From positions 1-31,830 of the IMG/VR virus record IMGVR_UViG_3300005664_000034: a stretch of DNA of 31,830 bases; one strand, written 5' to 3'. Both the position numbers and the translations under genes were made by a program. Origin of the DNA: a virus. This document shows, one piece after another, positions 16,864 to 23,214 of the stretch. Position 1 is the first letter of the stretch. Each line of letters opens with the position of its first letter. Below the pieces are notes generated by a model. That model was not told the DNA's origin. It was given only the letters and a program-made list of their open reading frames with translations, and did not search any database.

Positions 16864-17709
16864 TTAGCCACTCGCAAGGATGATCTGGCCAAATGTCTGC
16901 GGGGAGCTAGTGGACTGCGCTGTCCCGATGGTTTGAAGTACAGACCCATCAAACACGCGCGGGGCTGCGTGCTGGATGACATCCTCTTCCATGACTGATT
17001 TCCGCATGGGCATTGAGGCATTGTTCATATTGAAACAAGGCATGAACGCGATGACACGGAATGCCACAAGGTGAACAACCGCCGATGTCCAGCCCACCGA
17101 CTGAATGTACGACTGCACAGACTGAACACCTGTATCACCGGCTTGCAAACTGAGAATGTAAAAACTGCCAACACCGCTGGTCGCAGTTGTCGAAACGATG
17201 TTCGTCGCCGTCCTGCTTCCCGTCCCGGCCTGATTTGTGTAGGTGACAGTGATCGTCGGGGTTCCGACTGTTGCAGCCGTCGAAACCTCAAGCGCCAATA
17301 GAACGCCATCGCCGTTCGTTGACTGATTCACATCCCTCGCCGGGAACGCTGCGCTTGTTATCGTCTGACTCGTCGTGAGCGTCGCGTTGATGCCGCTGTT
17401 GTGCCACAGCCGATCAATCAATATCACTTCCGACTGCTGTGCCGTGGTGCCGGTCGTATTTGCACGTATATTGGTGCGCGCGACGACTGTTTCACCACTG
17501 CCCGGAGACACCCACGGCAGTCCACCAGTTACCGGATTCGTCAAAGCTGCGCCGCTGACCCCGGATGAATTAGCCGTTGCCGCAGGCGGAGACGTGGAGG
17601 CATACCACGGCGACATATGACGCCCTGCCGATCCCGAAGCGCCTGCTTTGATTACGTTGATCTGCGGACGAAGCCCGCTGATAACCCCGGCAAGAGTCGT
17701 GAGCGCCAT
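16864..17709 (-). CDS. Beta-rich putative virion protein, paralogue B, 281 aa
   Basis: I do not recognise a named family, but this protein and the next gene upstream are paralogues. Shared peptides include LxDxLWxNSG, PARDxN, GxGVLxxL, IxVTYT, GSFYxxxLxAGDTGVxSVxSYI and VxLVAxRV. It appears beta-rich, with Thr, Ser, Ala and Gly dominant and no signal peptide or membrane segment. Residues about 215-281 (FMPCFNMNNASMPMRKSV and beyond) are unlike the paralogue. It ends 1 base before the repeat-protein gene. Codon choice resembles its two upstream neighbours and differs from flanking genes. A structural or surface role is inferred from context only. Confidence 0.82.
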   Translation of the reverse strand: MALTTLAGVISGLRPQINVIKAGASGSAGRHMSPWYASTSPPAATANSSGVSGAALTNPVTGGLPWVSPGSGETVVARTNIRANTTGTTAQQSEVILIDRLWHNSGINATLTTSQTITSAAFPARDVNQSTNGDGVLLALEVSTAATVGTPTITVTYTNQAGTGSRTATNIVSTTATSGVGSFYILSLQAGDTGVQSVQSYIQSVGWTSAVVHLVAFRVIAFMPCFNMNNASMPMRKSVMEEDVIQHAAPRVFDGSVLQTIGTAQSTSSPQTFGQIILASG

Positions 17710-17710
17710 A

Positions 17711-18511
17711 TCAGCCCTGCGACACGGACACGATGCCCTGAATGGTGGATGTCGTCGTCGTTGATGGGATGAAGATCAGCGCCATCGTGGTGTTGTCATA
17801 CAACTGAGGAAATCCAAGATCGATTGGCCCCAGAGCATTACCGACGTTCGTTCCAACATCAAGAGATGCCAGCACGCGATAGGCCACGAGGCTGACGCTG
17901 CCCGATGACATCGACACCGTGTTGATGTAGCTGGTAACGGAACGCACGCCGGTATCACCGGCTGCGAGTGCGAACGGATAGAACGAACCCGCCGCCGAGG
18001 ACGCAGCATAGGCAACGATTGGGTTGGCGGTGTTTCCAGTGCCGCCCGCTGCATCTGTGTAGGTGATCTGCGGCACGTTTGCGCCTGCACCCGTCGCCGT
18101 GACGATACGCAGCCCGATCAGGACGCCAGCACCGTCCGTCGCGCCGTTCGCGTCTCGTGCTGGCAGAGTCGGCTGAGTAATGGCCTGCGCTGATGTCGAG
18201 GTGACAACAAGCCCGGAGTTTTCCCACAGCACATCAACCAAAAGCAGCGTGCCAAGCTGCGTTACGGTTGAAGCAAACCGAGATAGATACGAGTTCCCAC
18301 TGCCCGGATTGGTAAACGGAATCTGCCCGTCGTTTGCCGTGACGTTGGAGCCGTTCAAGCCACCGGACGGAGCCGGCCAAGCGCCCGGAATGCCTGCCAA
18401 TGCCCACGGAGCAAACGGACGGCCAGCAACGAGAGTGCCGCTCAAAACCTTGCAGAAGTAGCGCGGAGGCTGTGCCCCTGCAATGATGCCGTCAACAGTT
18501 GTGATCGCCAT
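17711..18511 (-). CDS. Beta-rich putative virion protein, paralogue A, 266 aa
   Basis: This is the paralogue of the 281-residue gene that follows it. The opening (MAITTVDGIIAGAQPP versus MALTTLAGVISGLRPQ) and the central block with PARDANGATDGAGVL, AGDTGVRSVTSYI and SLVAYRVLA align without large gaps. It starts on the stop of the 134-residue gene (TAATG) and ends 1 base before its paralogue. By my hand count, GTA encodes only about one of its 23 valines although GTA is frequent in genes on either side, and CCG and GGC are favoured. Together these point to an imported cassette duplicated in tandem. No function can be assigned beyond probable virion association. Confidence 0.82.
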   Translation of the reverse strand: MAITTVDGIIAGAQPPRYFCKVLSGTLVAGRPFAPWALAGIPGAWPAPSGGLNGSNVTANDGQIPFTNPGSGNSYLSRFASTVTQLGTLLLVDVLWENSGLVVTSTSAQAITQPTLPARDANGATDGAGVLIGLRIVTATGAGANVPQITYTDAAGGTGNTANPIVAYAASSAAGSFYPFALAAGDTGVRSVTSYINTVSMSSGSVSLVAYRVLASLDVGTNVGNALGPIDLGFPQLYDNTTMALIFIPSTTTTSTIQGIVSVSQG

Positions 18512-18915
18512 TACGCAGCCTTGATGTAGACAGGATCGAACTGCGGCCCGGACAGAATCTCGACCGCTTGAGGCCCGAACCCGGTGATTTCGTACACGTC
18601 AGGGAATGCGCCCGTGAACGGAGCCAACACGCGCACCATCTGACCCAACGTGAACCCGCCGACAGGGGGAGCCGCAGGGCCTTCCATCCCGAGGATTTCC
18701 TGCGCTCTACCCGCTGCGATCAGGCCGACAGCCTCAAGAGCCTGGACGCCTGCAATGGTTCGCGCGTCAGCCGTATCGACGCCGTTCTCTGGCGTGACGG
18801 ACGCGAGATCGTCCAGCCAGATGCGGACATCAACAACGTCAGCCGCAGCCGTGTAGATGGCCCGCTTCTCCTCAATGGAGAAACGATCCCGGAAGTCGAG
18901 GACTGAAAGGATCAT
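18511..18915 (-). CDS. Conserved-looking protein of unknown function, 134 aa
   Basis: I do not recognise the protein. The first half is helical and acidic (FRDRFSIEEKRAIYTAAAD, then VRIWLDDLAS), followed by a helix with AGVQALEAVGLIAAGRAQEIL. The second half is Pro/Gly-rich with short strands (FTLGQMVRVLAPF, VYEITGFGPQAVEIL). It begins on the stop of the 155-residue paralogue gene (TAATG) and overlaps the next start by one base, so it belongs to the same transcript. Its codon use matches the two following paralogues, marking it as the first gene of a three-gene cassette. A small tail-associated or assembly protein is possible, without direct evidence. Confidence 0.78.
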   Translation of the reverse strand: MILSVLDFRDRFSIEEKRAIYTAAADVVDVRIWLDDLASVTPENGVDTADARTIAGVQALEAVGLIAAGRAQEILGMEGPAAPPVGGFTLGQMVRVLAPFTGAFPDVYEITGFGPQAVEILSGPQFDPVYIKAA

Positions 18916-19382
18916 TATGCGATCCTCAAGAGAGCCGTAGCTGCCACGTTAGACGGCATCGTGAGCGTCAAGGTAGCCGCCACAGGGGTTTGCGCCGTAA
19001 ACGTACAGACTTCAATTGCCCGGTTAGACTGCGTGCTGTTGTAGATCATAACAGCGTCAACAGGGCCGATAGAAACCGTGGTGTATACCAGCGAAGCTGA
19101 TGGCGTCCAAATGCCAACACCAGTATCCGTGGACGGAGCCGTGGCGTTTGTGACAGTAATACCGCCAGCGGTGTAGCCAGTACCAGTAGCTTCACCAGTA
19201 GCCGTATACGCTGTATTTGTAGGACCTGTAGTAGCGCTGGAAAGGTACAAAGCGGCCTTTACCGTATCCGTAGTAGGGGATGTCAAACTGGTACGTGACG
19301 TGATCGTGGCCGCACCCAACTGATGGTATCCCATCATTACTTCGGACTTAAAACTATTAGATACACCTGCTGAATTAGCCAT
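18915..19382 (-). CDS. Beta-rich putative virion protein, 155 aa, paralogue of the 136-aa gene
   Basis: The central block VKAALYLSSATTGPTNTAYT followed by TGEATGTGYTAGG matches VKVALYTSAAT, TTAYTTTGEASGTGYTAGG in the 136-residue protein at 19820-20230. Both also share a YNS(T/S)xSN(R/K) peptide and end in AxALxRI(A/V). The fold is probably a small beta sandwich, as in many phage decoration or tail-surface proteins. The N-terminal 35 residues, with an SFKSEVMMGYHQLGAATI helix, are unique to this copy. The start directly follows the stop of the 66-residue gene. It is likely a virion surface protein; the exact place in the particle cannot be told. Confidence 0.85.
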   Translation of the reverse strand: MANSAGVSNSFKSEVMMGYHQLGAATITSRTSLTSPTTDTVKAALYLSSATTGPTNTAYTATGEATGTGYTAGGITVTNATAPSTDTGVGIWTPSASLVYTTVSIGPVDAVMIYNSTQSNRAIEVCTFTAQTPVAATLTLTMPSNVAATALLRIA

Positions 19383-19583
19383 TTAGAAGGCCCTCGCCAA
19401 AGATAGGGTTTCAAGCCCCTTACGTTTATAGATATGAACAGCACGCTTTACGCACTCTTCACCCAACCAATGTTCGTGATTGCAGACCGTTTCCTCGTCG
19501 TTATCAACCCACACGACTTTCTCAACCAAATCTGCCAAGGGTAGATTACCCTTACTCGTGTATATCATCGGTACATCTGACAT
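19383..19583 (-). CDS. Small acidic protein of unknown function, 66 aa
   Basis: The ATG at 19583 is chosen because a purine-rich GGGGGG tract lies 6 bases upstream. The frame continues further upstream, but only inside the 88-residue gene, with a non-ATG start. The product (MSDVPMIYTSKGNLPLADLV, then WVDNDEETVCNHEHWLGEEC) has two cysteines and two histidines in CNHEHWLGEEC that could bind a metal, though the spacing fits no family I know. A basic C-terminal helix follows (VKRAVHIYKRKGLETL). The gene overlaps the 88-residue gene by 32 bases, and both sit in an AT-richer insertion between two paralogous virion-protein genes. Function unknown. Confidence 0.65.
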   Translation of the reverse strand: MSDVPMIYTSKGNLPLADLVEKVVWVDNDEETVCNHEHWLGEECVKRAVHIYKRKGLETLSLARAF

Positions 19584-19818
19584 CTTTATCCCCCCACTTA
19601 ACTTTACCTGCAAATACTGGTGGTGGAAACCTCTTATGTCTTGGGTTGATCGGTACATACGAAACAACCCGGACTTGTCCACTTCTCAAAATTTCTCCAT
19701 ATAGAACGTGGAAAAAATCCCCCCACCAACTACGTCTATATATTATGTATCCTCGCTTACCCTTCTTTTTACGTCGCCACTTCAGTGCGTACGCAAAGAA
19801 TATACAATTCGAGCGCAT
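19552..19818 (-). CDS. Small basic protein of unknown function, 88 aa
   Basis: The product is strongly basic and aromatic: RRKKKGKRGYIIYRRSWWGD at about residues 14-33, then FFHVLYGEI and RVVSYVPINPRHKRFPPP. This suggests nucleic-acid binding or a beta-barrel of the SH3 kind, but no family is recognised. The start follows the upstream stop by one base and lacks a good ribosome site, so translational coupling is likely. The gene is AT-rich compared with its neighbours. A TTTTTTC heptamer occurs in frame, but the frame it would lead to is not that of the next gene. It may be an accessory gene (moron) inserted with the 66-residue gene. Confidence 0.65.
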   Translation of the reverse strand: MRSNCIFFAYALKWRRKKKGKRGYIIYRRSWWGDFFHVLYGEILRSGQVRVVSYVPINPRHKRFPPPVFAGKVKWGDKDVRCTDDIHE

Positions 19819-19819
19819 A

Positions 19820-20230
19820 TCATACTATTCGTATCAGTGCTGAAGCTGCCGCCGAGGTGGGGAGGTTAATCACGAATGTAGTCGCACTAGACTGCTTGTC
19901 AGCCCCGAAATCAATTACCGCAATCGACTTATTACTATCGCTGCTGTTGTAGATCAGCGCTCCACGCGCCGTAATCGAGCTAGCTGCCCACGATGGGTTG
20001 TCAAATACCAACCATGCCGTAGTACCACTAGATGTTACCGAAACTCCCGTCAATACCTGTCCACCAGCCGTGTACCCAGTCCCCGAAGCCTCACCAGTTG
20101 TAGTATACGCCGTGGTTGTAGAGTCCAGCGTAGCCGCCGATGTGTACAGCGCAACCTTGAGCACCGCCGTAGTCAGCGGGGTAAGGAGGTCTACCTTACC
20201 TGATGTACATGCTGCTTGGGTTATCGCCAT
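19820..20230 (-). CDS. Beta-rich putative virion protein, 136 aa, paralogue of the 155-aa gene
   Basis: The start overlaps the stop of the adaptor gene (TAATG). The sequence is dominated by Thr, Ser, Ala and Val in short strands. Its core (VLKVALYTSAAT, then TAYTTTGEASGTGYTAGGQ) is repeated in the 155-residue protein 0.4 kb downstream. The C-terminus (SAAASALIRIV) also corresponds to the end of that copy. A compact beta domain of this length fits a tail or capsid decoration protein. It follows an adaptor gene and opens the surface-protein region. Two unrelated AT-rich genes separate it from its paralogue, so duplication was followed by insertion, or the second copy came in separately. Confidence 0.85.
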   Translation of the reverse strand: MAITQAACTSGKVDLLTPLTTAVLKVALYTSAATLDSTTTAYTTTGEASGTGYTAGGQVLTGVSVTSSGTTAWLVFDNPSWAASSITARGALIYNSSDSNKSIAVIDFGADKQSSATTFVINLPTSAAASALIRIV

Positions 20231-20865
20231 TACTTCACCGGATAGGAGACTTGACCACTACGATACATATCCTGCCTGTTCTTCCCATCCCCCAGCATCT
20301 TCAATTCAATCATGGCTGAGTCAAACATGGATTGGTACTTGGTCAACAGTTCGGGCTCGCCCTTCATGTAAATATACGCCTCCACAAGCGATCCGTAAAG
20401 TAGTACAGGGTCGAAGTTCTCCCCAACCCAAGATGTACTAGCTGTAACTATCGATTCTGGATAGTAGAAGTAATGAAGCTCCATTTGGTACGCCGAATCA
20501 GGCGTAGGGCCTAGGATGAATGTACCTGAGTCAAACTGAGCATAATGAGTAGGAACCCCCGTCGCTGACGGGTCTGGAAATGCCCCACGGATATAACTTA
20601 CATCTTTATCGATCAGGAATGTCTGCACTCCCGCAGCCGATATAACCGACATCGAGAACGTAGCCAACCAATCCGTAGGGACACTAAGGTACTTGTTATT
20701 CGCCGTGACCGTACCCACCGAATTCTTTCGCAGTGCTGGCAACTGGATAGCGTTGTAAATACGCTTCTCAGTCTGCTGTACAAAATACGGGATATTGTCT
20801 ACGAAAGAAGTTTCGTAGTTCTCCGTGTAATCTTGTATAGCTTGCGAAAGCTCAGCGTAGTTCAT
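20230..20865 (-). CDS. Head-tail adaptor-like protein, 211 aa
   Basis: The N-terminal helix MNYAELSQAIQDYTEN and the following VDNIPYFVQQTEKRIYNAI are typical of small podoviral adaptors placed between portal and tail tube. The middle has a strand block with LSVPTDWLATFSM and FLIDKDVSYIRGAFP. The C-terminal part is helical (VLLYGSLVEAYIYMKGEPEL and on), as in T7 gp11 or P22 gp4 type proteins. Length fits the group. It overlaps the 68-residue gene by 4 bases and the next gene by 1. A connector role is inferred. The 231-residue gene upstream is the other adaptor candidate, and they may form successive rings. Confidence 0.75.
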   Translation of the reverse strand: MNYAELSQAIQDYTENYETSFVDNIPYFVQQTEKRIYNAIQLPALRKNSVGTVTANNKYLSVPTDWLATFSMSVISAAGVQTFLIDKDVSYIRGAFPDPSATGVPTHYAQFDSGTFILGPTPDSAYQMELHYFYYPESIVTASTSWVGENFDPVLLYGSLVEAYIYMKGEPELLTKYQSMFDSAMIELKMLGDGKNRQDMYRSGQVSYPVK

Positions 20866-21068
20866 TTATCGCTGTCCTTTGGAGTAGCCTCACGAAACAT
20901 GAATCCCTTGACTGCTGCCCCGGCTCCACGAGCCTTAGAGAACGTCTTCGTCCCGGTACCCGATGGGTACTTACCACACACCATCACATCGTTCTTACCA
21001 ATGTCAGTCGATGGGTATCCAGCCACGTTCGGTACCGGGACACTTTTCGGTTGTTCATACTTAGCCAT
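20862..21068 (-). CDS. Small protein of unknown function, 68 aa
   Basis: The ATG at 21068 is preferred over a TTG two codons earlier because an AGGTGG ribosome site lies at a suitable distance. The product starts MAKYEQPKSVPVPNVAGYPS, then DIGKNDVMVCGKYPSGTG and KARGAGAAVKGFMFRE. It is basic and Gly/Pro-rich with no hydrophobic segment. The gene sits between the 44-residue gene (two-base gap) and the 211-residue adaptor (ATGA overlap). I do not recognise the family. By position it may be a minor head or tail completion component. Confidence 0.75.
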   Translation of the reverse strand: MAKYEQPKSVPVPNVAGYPSTDIGKNDVMVCGKYPSGTGTKTFSKARGAGAAVKGFMFREATPKDSDK

Positions 21069-21070
21069 TC

Positions 21071-21205
21071 TCAACCACCTTTCTGGTTCTTAACACGAGA
21101 CAGGCCAAATCCAAGTTCCTTGCGGTCCTTAGAAGTAGGGCCACCGGTCTTACCCTTTTTAGAAGGCTTGACCGTCGTTGGTTTCTGTGTAGGAGCGTTC
21201 TTCAT
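21071..21205 (-). CDS. Very small lysine-rich protein, 44 aa
   Basis: This short frame runs from an ATG preceded by AGGA at good spacing to a TGA two bases before the next ATG. It fills what would otherwise be a 140-base gap in a fully packed operon, which is the main reason to call it. The product is MKNAPTQKPTTVKPSKKGKT followed by GGPTSKDRKELGFGLSRV and KNQKGG: highly basic, probably disordered, ending in a KGG motif like other small proteins in this region. Function unknown. Confidence 0.65.
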   Translation of the reverse strand: MKNAPTQKPTTVKPSKKGKTGGPTSKDRKELGFGLSRVKNQKGG

Positions 21206-21212
21206 ATAAATC

Positions 21213-21542
21213 CTATGTAGTGGATACCGTTACGTTACCTATCTGCATCCCCATAGATGTATAGGCTGTTGCGCTGACAAAATTGTACACGTCTACCAGC
21301 ACTTCTCGACTCTCTGGATAGCTAAGATCAGGGCGTGGATTCCGTAGGGCCTGTGGGTCATACACTGGAAACATCCCCAACTGTAGCTGGGGTTGGTCGG
21401 GAGTCCAGCACTGTGGGCACGCCTTGATGTTAACTCTCTTCGTCTTTATCGTCAGTTCTTTTAGCTTGCCCAGAGGGAAGCGGAAACTGCATATGTCGCA
21501 GAATCCAAATGCTTTCTTCCCTGCCGCAAACTGATTACCCAT
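21213..21542 (-). CDS. Zinc-ribbon-type small protein, 109 aa
   Basis: Two CxxC knuckles, CDIC (Cys15, Cys18) and CPQC (Cys42, Cys45), are separated by 23 residues containing LGKLKELTIKTKR, a classic four-cysteine zinc-ribbon layout. The rest has PQLQLGMFPVYDPQALRNPR and a C-terminal strand region (VNFVSATAYTSMGMQIGNVT). Small zinc-binding proteins next to adaptor genes occur in several uncultured podoviruses, but I know of no defined role. The gene begins 2 bases after the 231-residue adaptor and precedes the 44-residue gene. Metal binding is inferred from the cysteines. A structural part of the head-tail junction or a regulator are both possible. Confidence 0.82.
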   Translation of the reverse strand: MGNQFAAGKKAFGFCDICSFRFPLGKLKELTIKTKRVNIKACPQCWTPDQPQLQLGMFPVYDPQALRNPRPDLSYPESREVLVDVYNFVSATAYTSMGMQIGNVTVSTT

Positions 21543-21544
21543 AA

Positions 21545-22240
21545 TTACGTGTAGCTACGACGTGGTACCCAACGAACAGCGGCCTTCTCTCTGTCTTCCG
21601 AGGAAGCCAAATCCCACTGCAATTCATACTCCGCTTTCAACTGCGGCAACATCGCTTGACCTTCAGGCATCTTCATACCAATGAAGTACGCCAATCCAGC
21701 CACCATACAGTTCAAGAATCTGAACGGGATATCCTGCGTTTGCACGCCCGTCCCGGCATCCTGCATCCGGCGCAGCCGCCAGTAGTACAGCGTGTAGGTC
21801 GCATCGCTTGGGACAGGCCACACAGTGACCCTAGGAGCTGCTACAAGGCGCTCAATGAAGATTTGGATGGGTCGGCCCGTCGCCAGCTTGTTCGGGATCG
21901 TGGCGTACGTGGAAACGCTGATGCGGGTGATTGTCAGGTCAGTCTGCGTAGAGACATTCCCATCATTCTGTCGGACTGAATGCTCAATCAAGTCAATCGT
22001 GTCAGCCGGTAGATCGTACGTAGCTGTACCCGCCACCAGCGGGATAGTTCCCGATTCAAGAGTCCACAGGTTAATACCACGCGAAGCCCACTCAATAGTG
22101 AGCAGGTTCAGGCTACGCCTAGCGGTACGAAAATCATACCCTGAACGCAGTTCACGTTGTCCACCAGTTGCCCGTTCAAATGCCTCCTCAAGGAGGTCAT
22201 TCATATTCAGGTCAAACGTGGTGGTACCTGTAGTAGTCAT
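21545..22240 (-). CDS. Head-completion/tail adaptor protein, gp4-like, 231 aa
   Basis: The N-terminal region MNDLLEEAFERATGGQRELR, then YDFRTARRSLNLLTIEWASR and GINLWTLE, reads like P22 gp4-type adaptor proteins that bind below the portal. It continues with the strand block YDLPADTIDLIEHSVRQND and PRVTVWPVPSDATYTLYYWR. It ends in helices with RFLNCMVAGLAYFIGMKMPE and LKAEYELQWDLASSEDREKA. Length is slightly above the usual 160-200 residues. The ribosome site is modest (AAGTAAG). The gene sits between small genes and upstream of a second adaptor-like gene. Its function in closing the head after packaging is inferred from family resemblance. Confidence 0.82.
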   Translation of the reverse strand: MTTTGTTTFDLNMNDLLEEAFERATGGQRELRSGYDFRTARRSLNLLTIEWASRGINLWTLESGTIPLVAGTATYDLPADTIDLIEHSVRQNDGNVSTQTDLTITRISVSTYATIPNKLATGRPIQIFIERLVAAPRVTVWPVPSDATYTLYYWRLRRMQDAGTGVQTQDIPFRFLNCMVAGLAYFIGMKMPEGQAMLPQLKAEYELQWDLASSEDREKAAVRWVPRRSYT

Positions 22241-22243
22241 AAC

Positions 22244-22432
22244 TTACTTCTTAGCCTTGACCTTACCACCGCAAGCGTACTTGCTAGGATTCATCTTACC
22301 CGACTTACCATGAATCCCTTCAGCCTTCTCACCCTTCATATACTTCGCGGGAGACTTAGCCTTGACCTTCATTTCAGCCGCTTCTTCTTTCTTGGTTTCT
22401 TTAGCCATGAAAGGGAAAATTTTCTTCGCCAT
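22244..22432 (-). CDS. Small lysine-rich protein ending in GGKVKAKK, 62 aa
   Basis: The gene starts on the stop of the previous gene (TAATG) behind a GAGGG ribosome site. The product is about one third Lys plus Glu, with MAKETKKEEAAEMKVKAKSP, then KYMKGEKAEGIHGKSGK, and ends YACGGKVKAKK. It is probably disordered or nucleic-acid-associated. A similar GG-V-basic ending occurs in the preceding 86-residue protein (AKGGQVRGCG). An internal ATG at codon 9 is a less likely start. I do not recognise a family. Such proteins are common companions of adaptor genes in environmental podoviruses, with unknown function. Confidence 0.78.
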   Translation of the reverse strand: MAKKIFPFMAKETKKEEAAEMKVKAKSPAKYMKGEKAEGIHGKSGKMNPSKYACGGKVKAKK

Positions 22433-22692
22433 TACAGTACCCTCATCTTCCCGTGACCTTTAGTCGCACATCCACAACCCCGAACCTGCCCACCTTTAGC
22501 GAATCCTGCCTTCTTCTCGGCATTCTTCAAGCGGTCATCAGGGACCACATTCGGGTCAAGCAGGCCCCGAAAATCATGCTCTTTACTAGGAGATTTAAGT
22601 GCTGATGCGGCTTCCTTAGCTGTGTACTCACTAAACGTACCTTTAGGCTTCGGCCCCATCGTACCTACTTTGGGTTCCTTACGCTCACTCAC
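22432..22692 (-). CDS. Small basic protein, 86 aa, GTG start
   Basis: A GTG at 22692 is chosen because GGAGG lies 8 bases upstream, the best ribosome site nearby. An ATG 11 codons later has a poorer one. The start overlaps the end of the small membrane-protein gene by 8 bases. The longer open frame upstream is only a shadow of that gene. The product contains FSEYTAKEAASALKSPSKEH, then DFRGLLDPNVVPDDRLKN and AEKKAGFAKGGQVRGCGCA, and ends TKGHGKMRVL. The CGC dipeptide and the basic GG motif at the end are notable. No known domain; function unknown. Confidence 0.75.
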   Translation of the reverse strand: MSERKEPKVGTMGPKPKGTFSEYTAKEAASALKSPSKEHDFRGLLDPNVVPDDRLKNAEKKAGFAKGGQVRGCGCATKGHGKMRVL

Positions 22693-22867
22693 TGCGAAAT
22701 CCTCCAATGAACTTCTGAACAGTATCAGTCTCGTAGATACGAATTCCCGTCCAAACGATTGTAAATACTGCTGCAATAGCTGGAAGGATATCCACAAGCG
22801 CCCCCACCATGGTAGCAACCGAAAGGGCGTCCAGCACCTTATGCCAGTCAATTGTATCGTCAGTCAT
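22685..22867 (-). CDS. Small one-helix membrane protein, holin-like, 60 aa
   Basis: The ATG at 22867 (MTDDTIDWHKVLDALSVATM) is preferred over an in-frame GTG five codons earlier, since GGGA stands at proper spacing. Residues about 16-43 form a continuous hydrophobic segment (VATMVGALVDILPAIAAVFT, then IVWTG), followed by RIYETDTVQ and a short polar tail. This is the shape of small class II or III phage holins that sit among structural genes in T7-like and related podoviruses. A separate, better supported holin lies next to the endolysin, so this may instead be an antiholin, a second holin or a virion membrane protein. Confidence 0.7.
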   Translation of the reverse strand: MTDDTIDWHKVLDALSVATMVGALVDILPAIAAVFTIVWTGIRIYETDTVQKFIGGFRSE

Positions 22868-22919
22868 TTTAACATTTCCCACGCCCTAAGGCTCTTGTTA
22901 ATCCGGCTGTGTAAGTAAC

Positions 22920-23201
22920 TTAACCATAGAATGCCGTTACCGTCGCGGACAGTGGGAGCGTCACATGGATGTCGGTACTAAACAACACACCATCTCCAGG
23001 GATAAACCCAAAGATAACTGACGTGTTAGTAGTTATGTCAATATCCACACGAGTAGTGCCACCAGCACCGCCATCCTTGAATGTAACACTTCCCGCCGTG
23101 CCGCCCGGGGAAATATGATACCCTTTAAGACGTTGCCGCCCAGATACCACAGTCCCCGTAGCAGCCACCCGCGAGGCTTTTACGTCTGTTGATGTAGACA
23201 T
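22920..23201 (-). CDS. Small beta-rich putative virion protein, 93 aa
   Basis: The product has the pattern RQRLKGYHISPGG, GSVTFKDGGAGGTTRVDIDI, then IPGDGVLF and a terminal TVTAFYG. I associate this arrangement with a common small phage protein of beta-sandwich type found near capsid and tail genes. There is no hydrophobic segment or cysteine. It follows the 155-residue gene by 13 bases and precedes the holin-like gene. A role as a decoration or minor fibre protein is plausible. The 37-52 bases between this gene and the next hold nothing noteworthy. Confidence 0.8.
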   Translation of the reverse strand: MSTSTDVKASRVAATGTVVSGRQRLKGYHISPGGTAGSVTFKDGGAGGTTRVDIDITTNTSVIFGFIPGDGVLFSTDIHVTLPLSATVTAFYG

Positions 23202-23214
23202 TAGCTACCCCTTA

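Noticed and set aside
19711-19717. TTTTTTC slippery heptamer in the 88-residue gene (minus strand)
   Set aside because: It is in the right phase for a -1 shift, but the overlapping 66-residue gene is in the +1 frame, and I saw no clear downstream stem.
22432-22851. Longer 139-codon reading of the small basic protein
   Set aside because: The extra N-terminal part is the shadow of the small membrane-protein gene; GGAGG before the GTG at 22692 marks the likely start.
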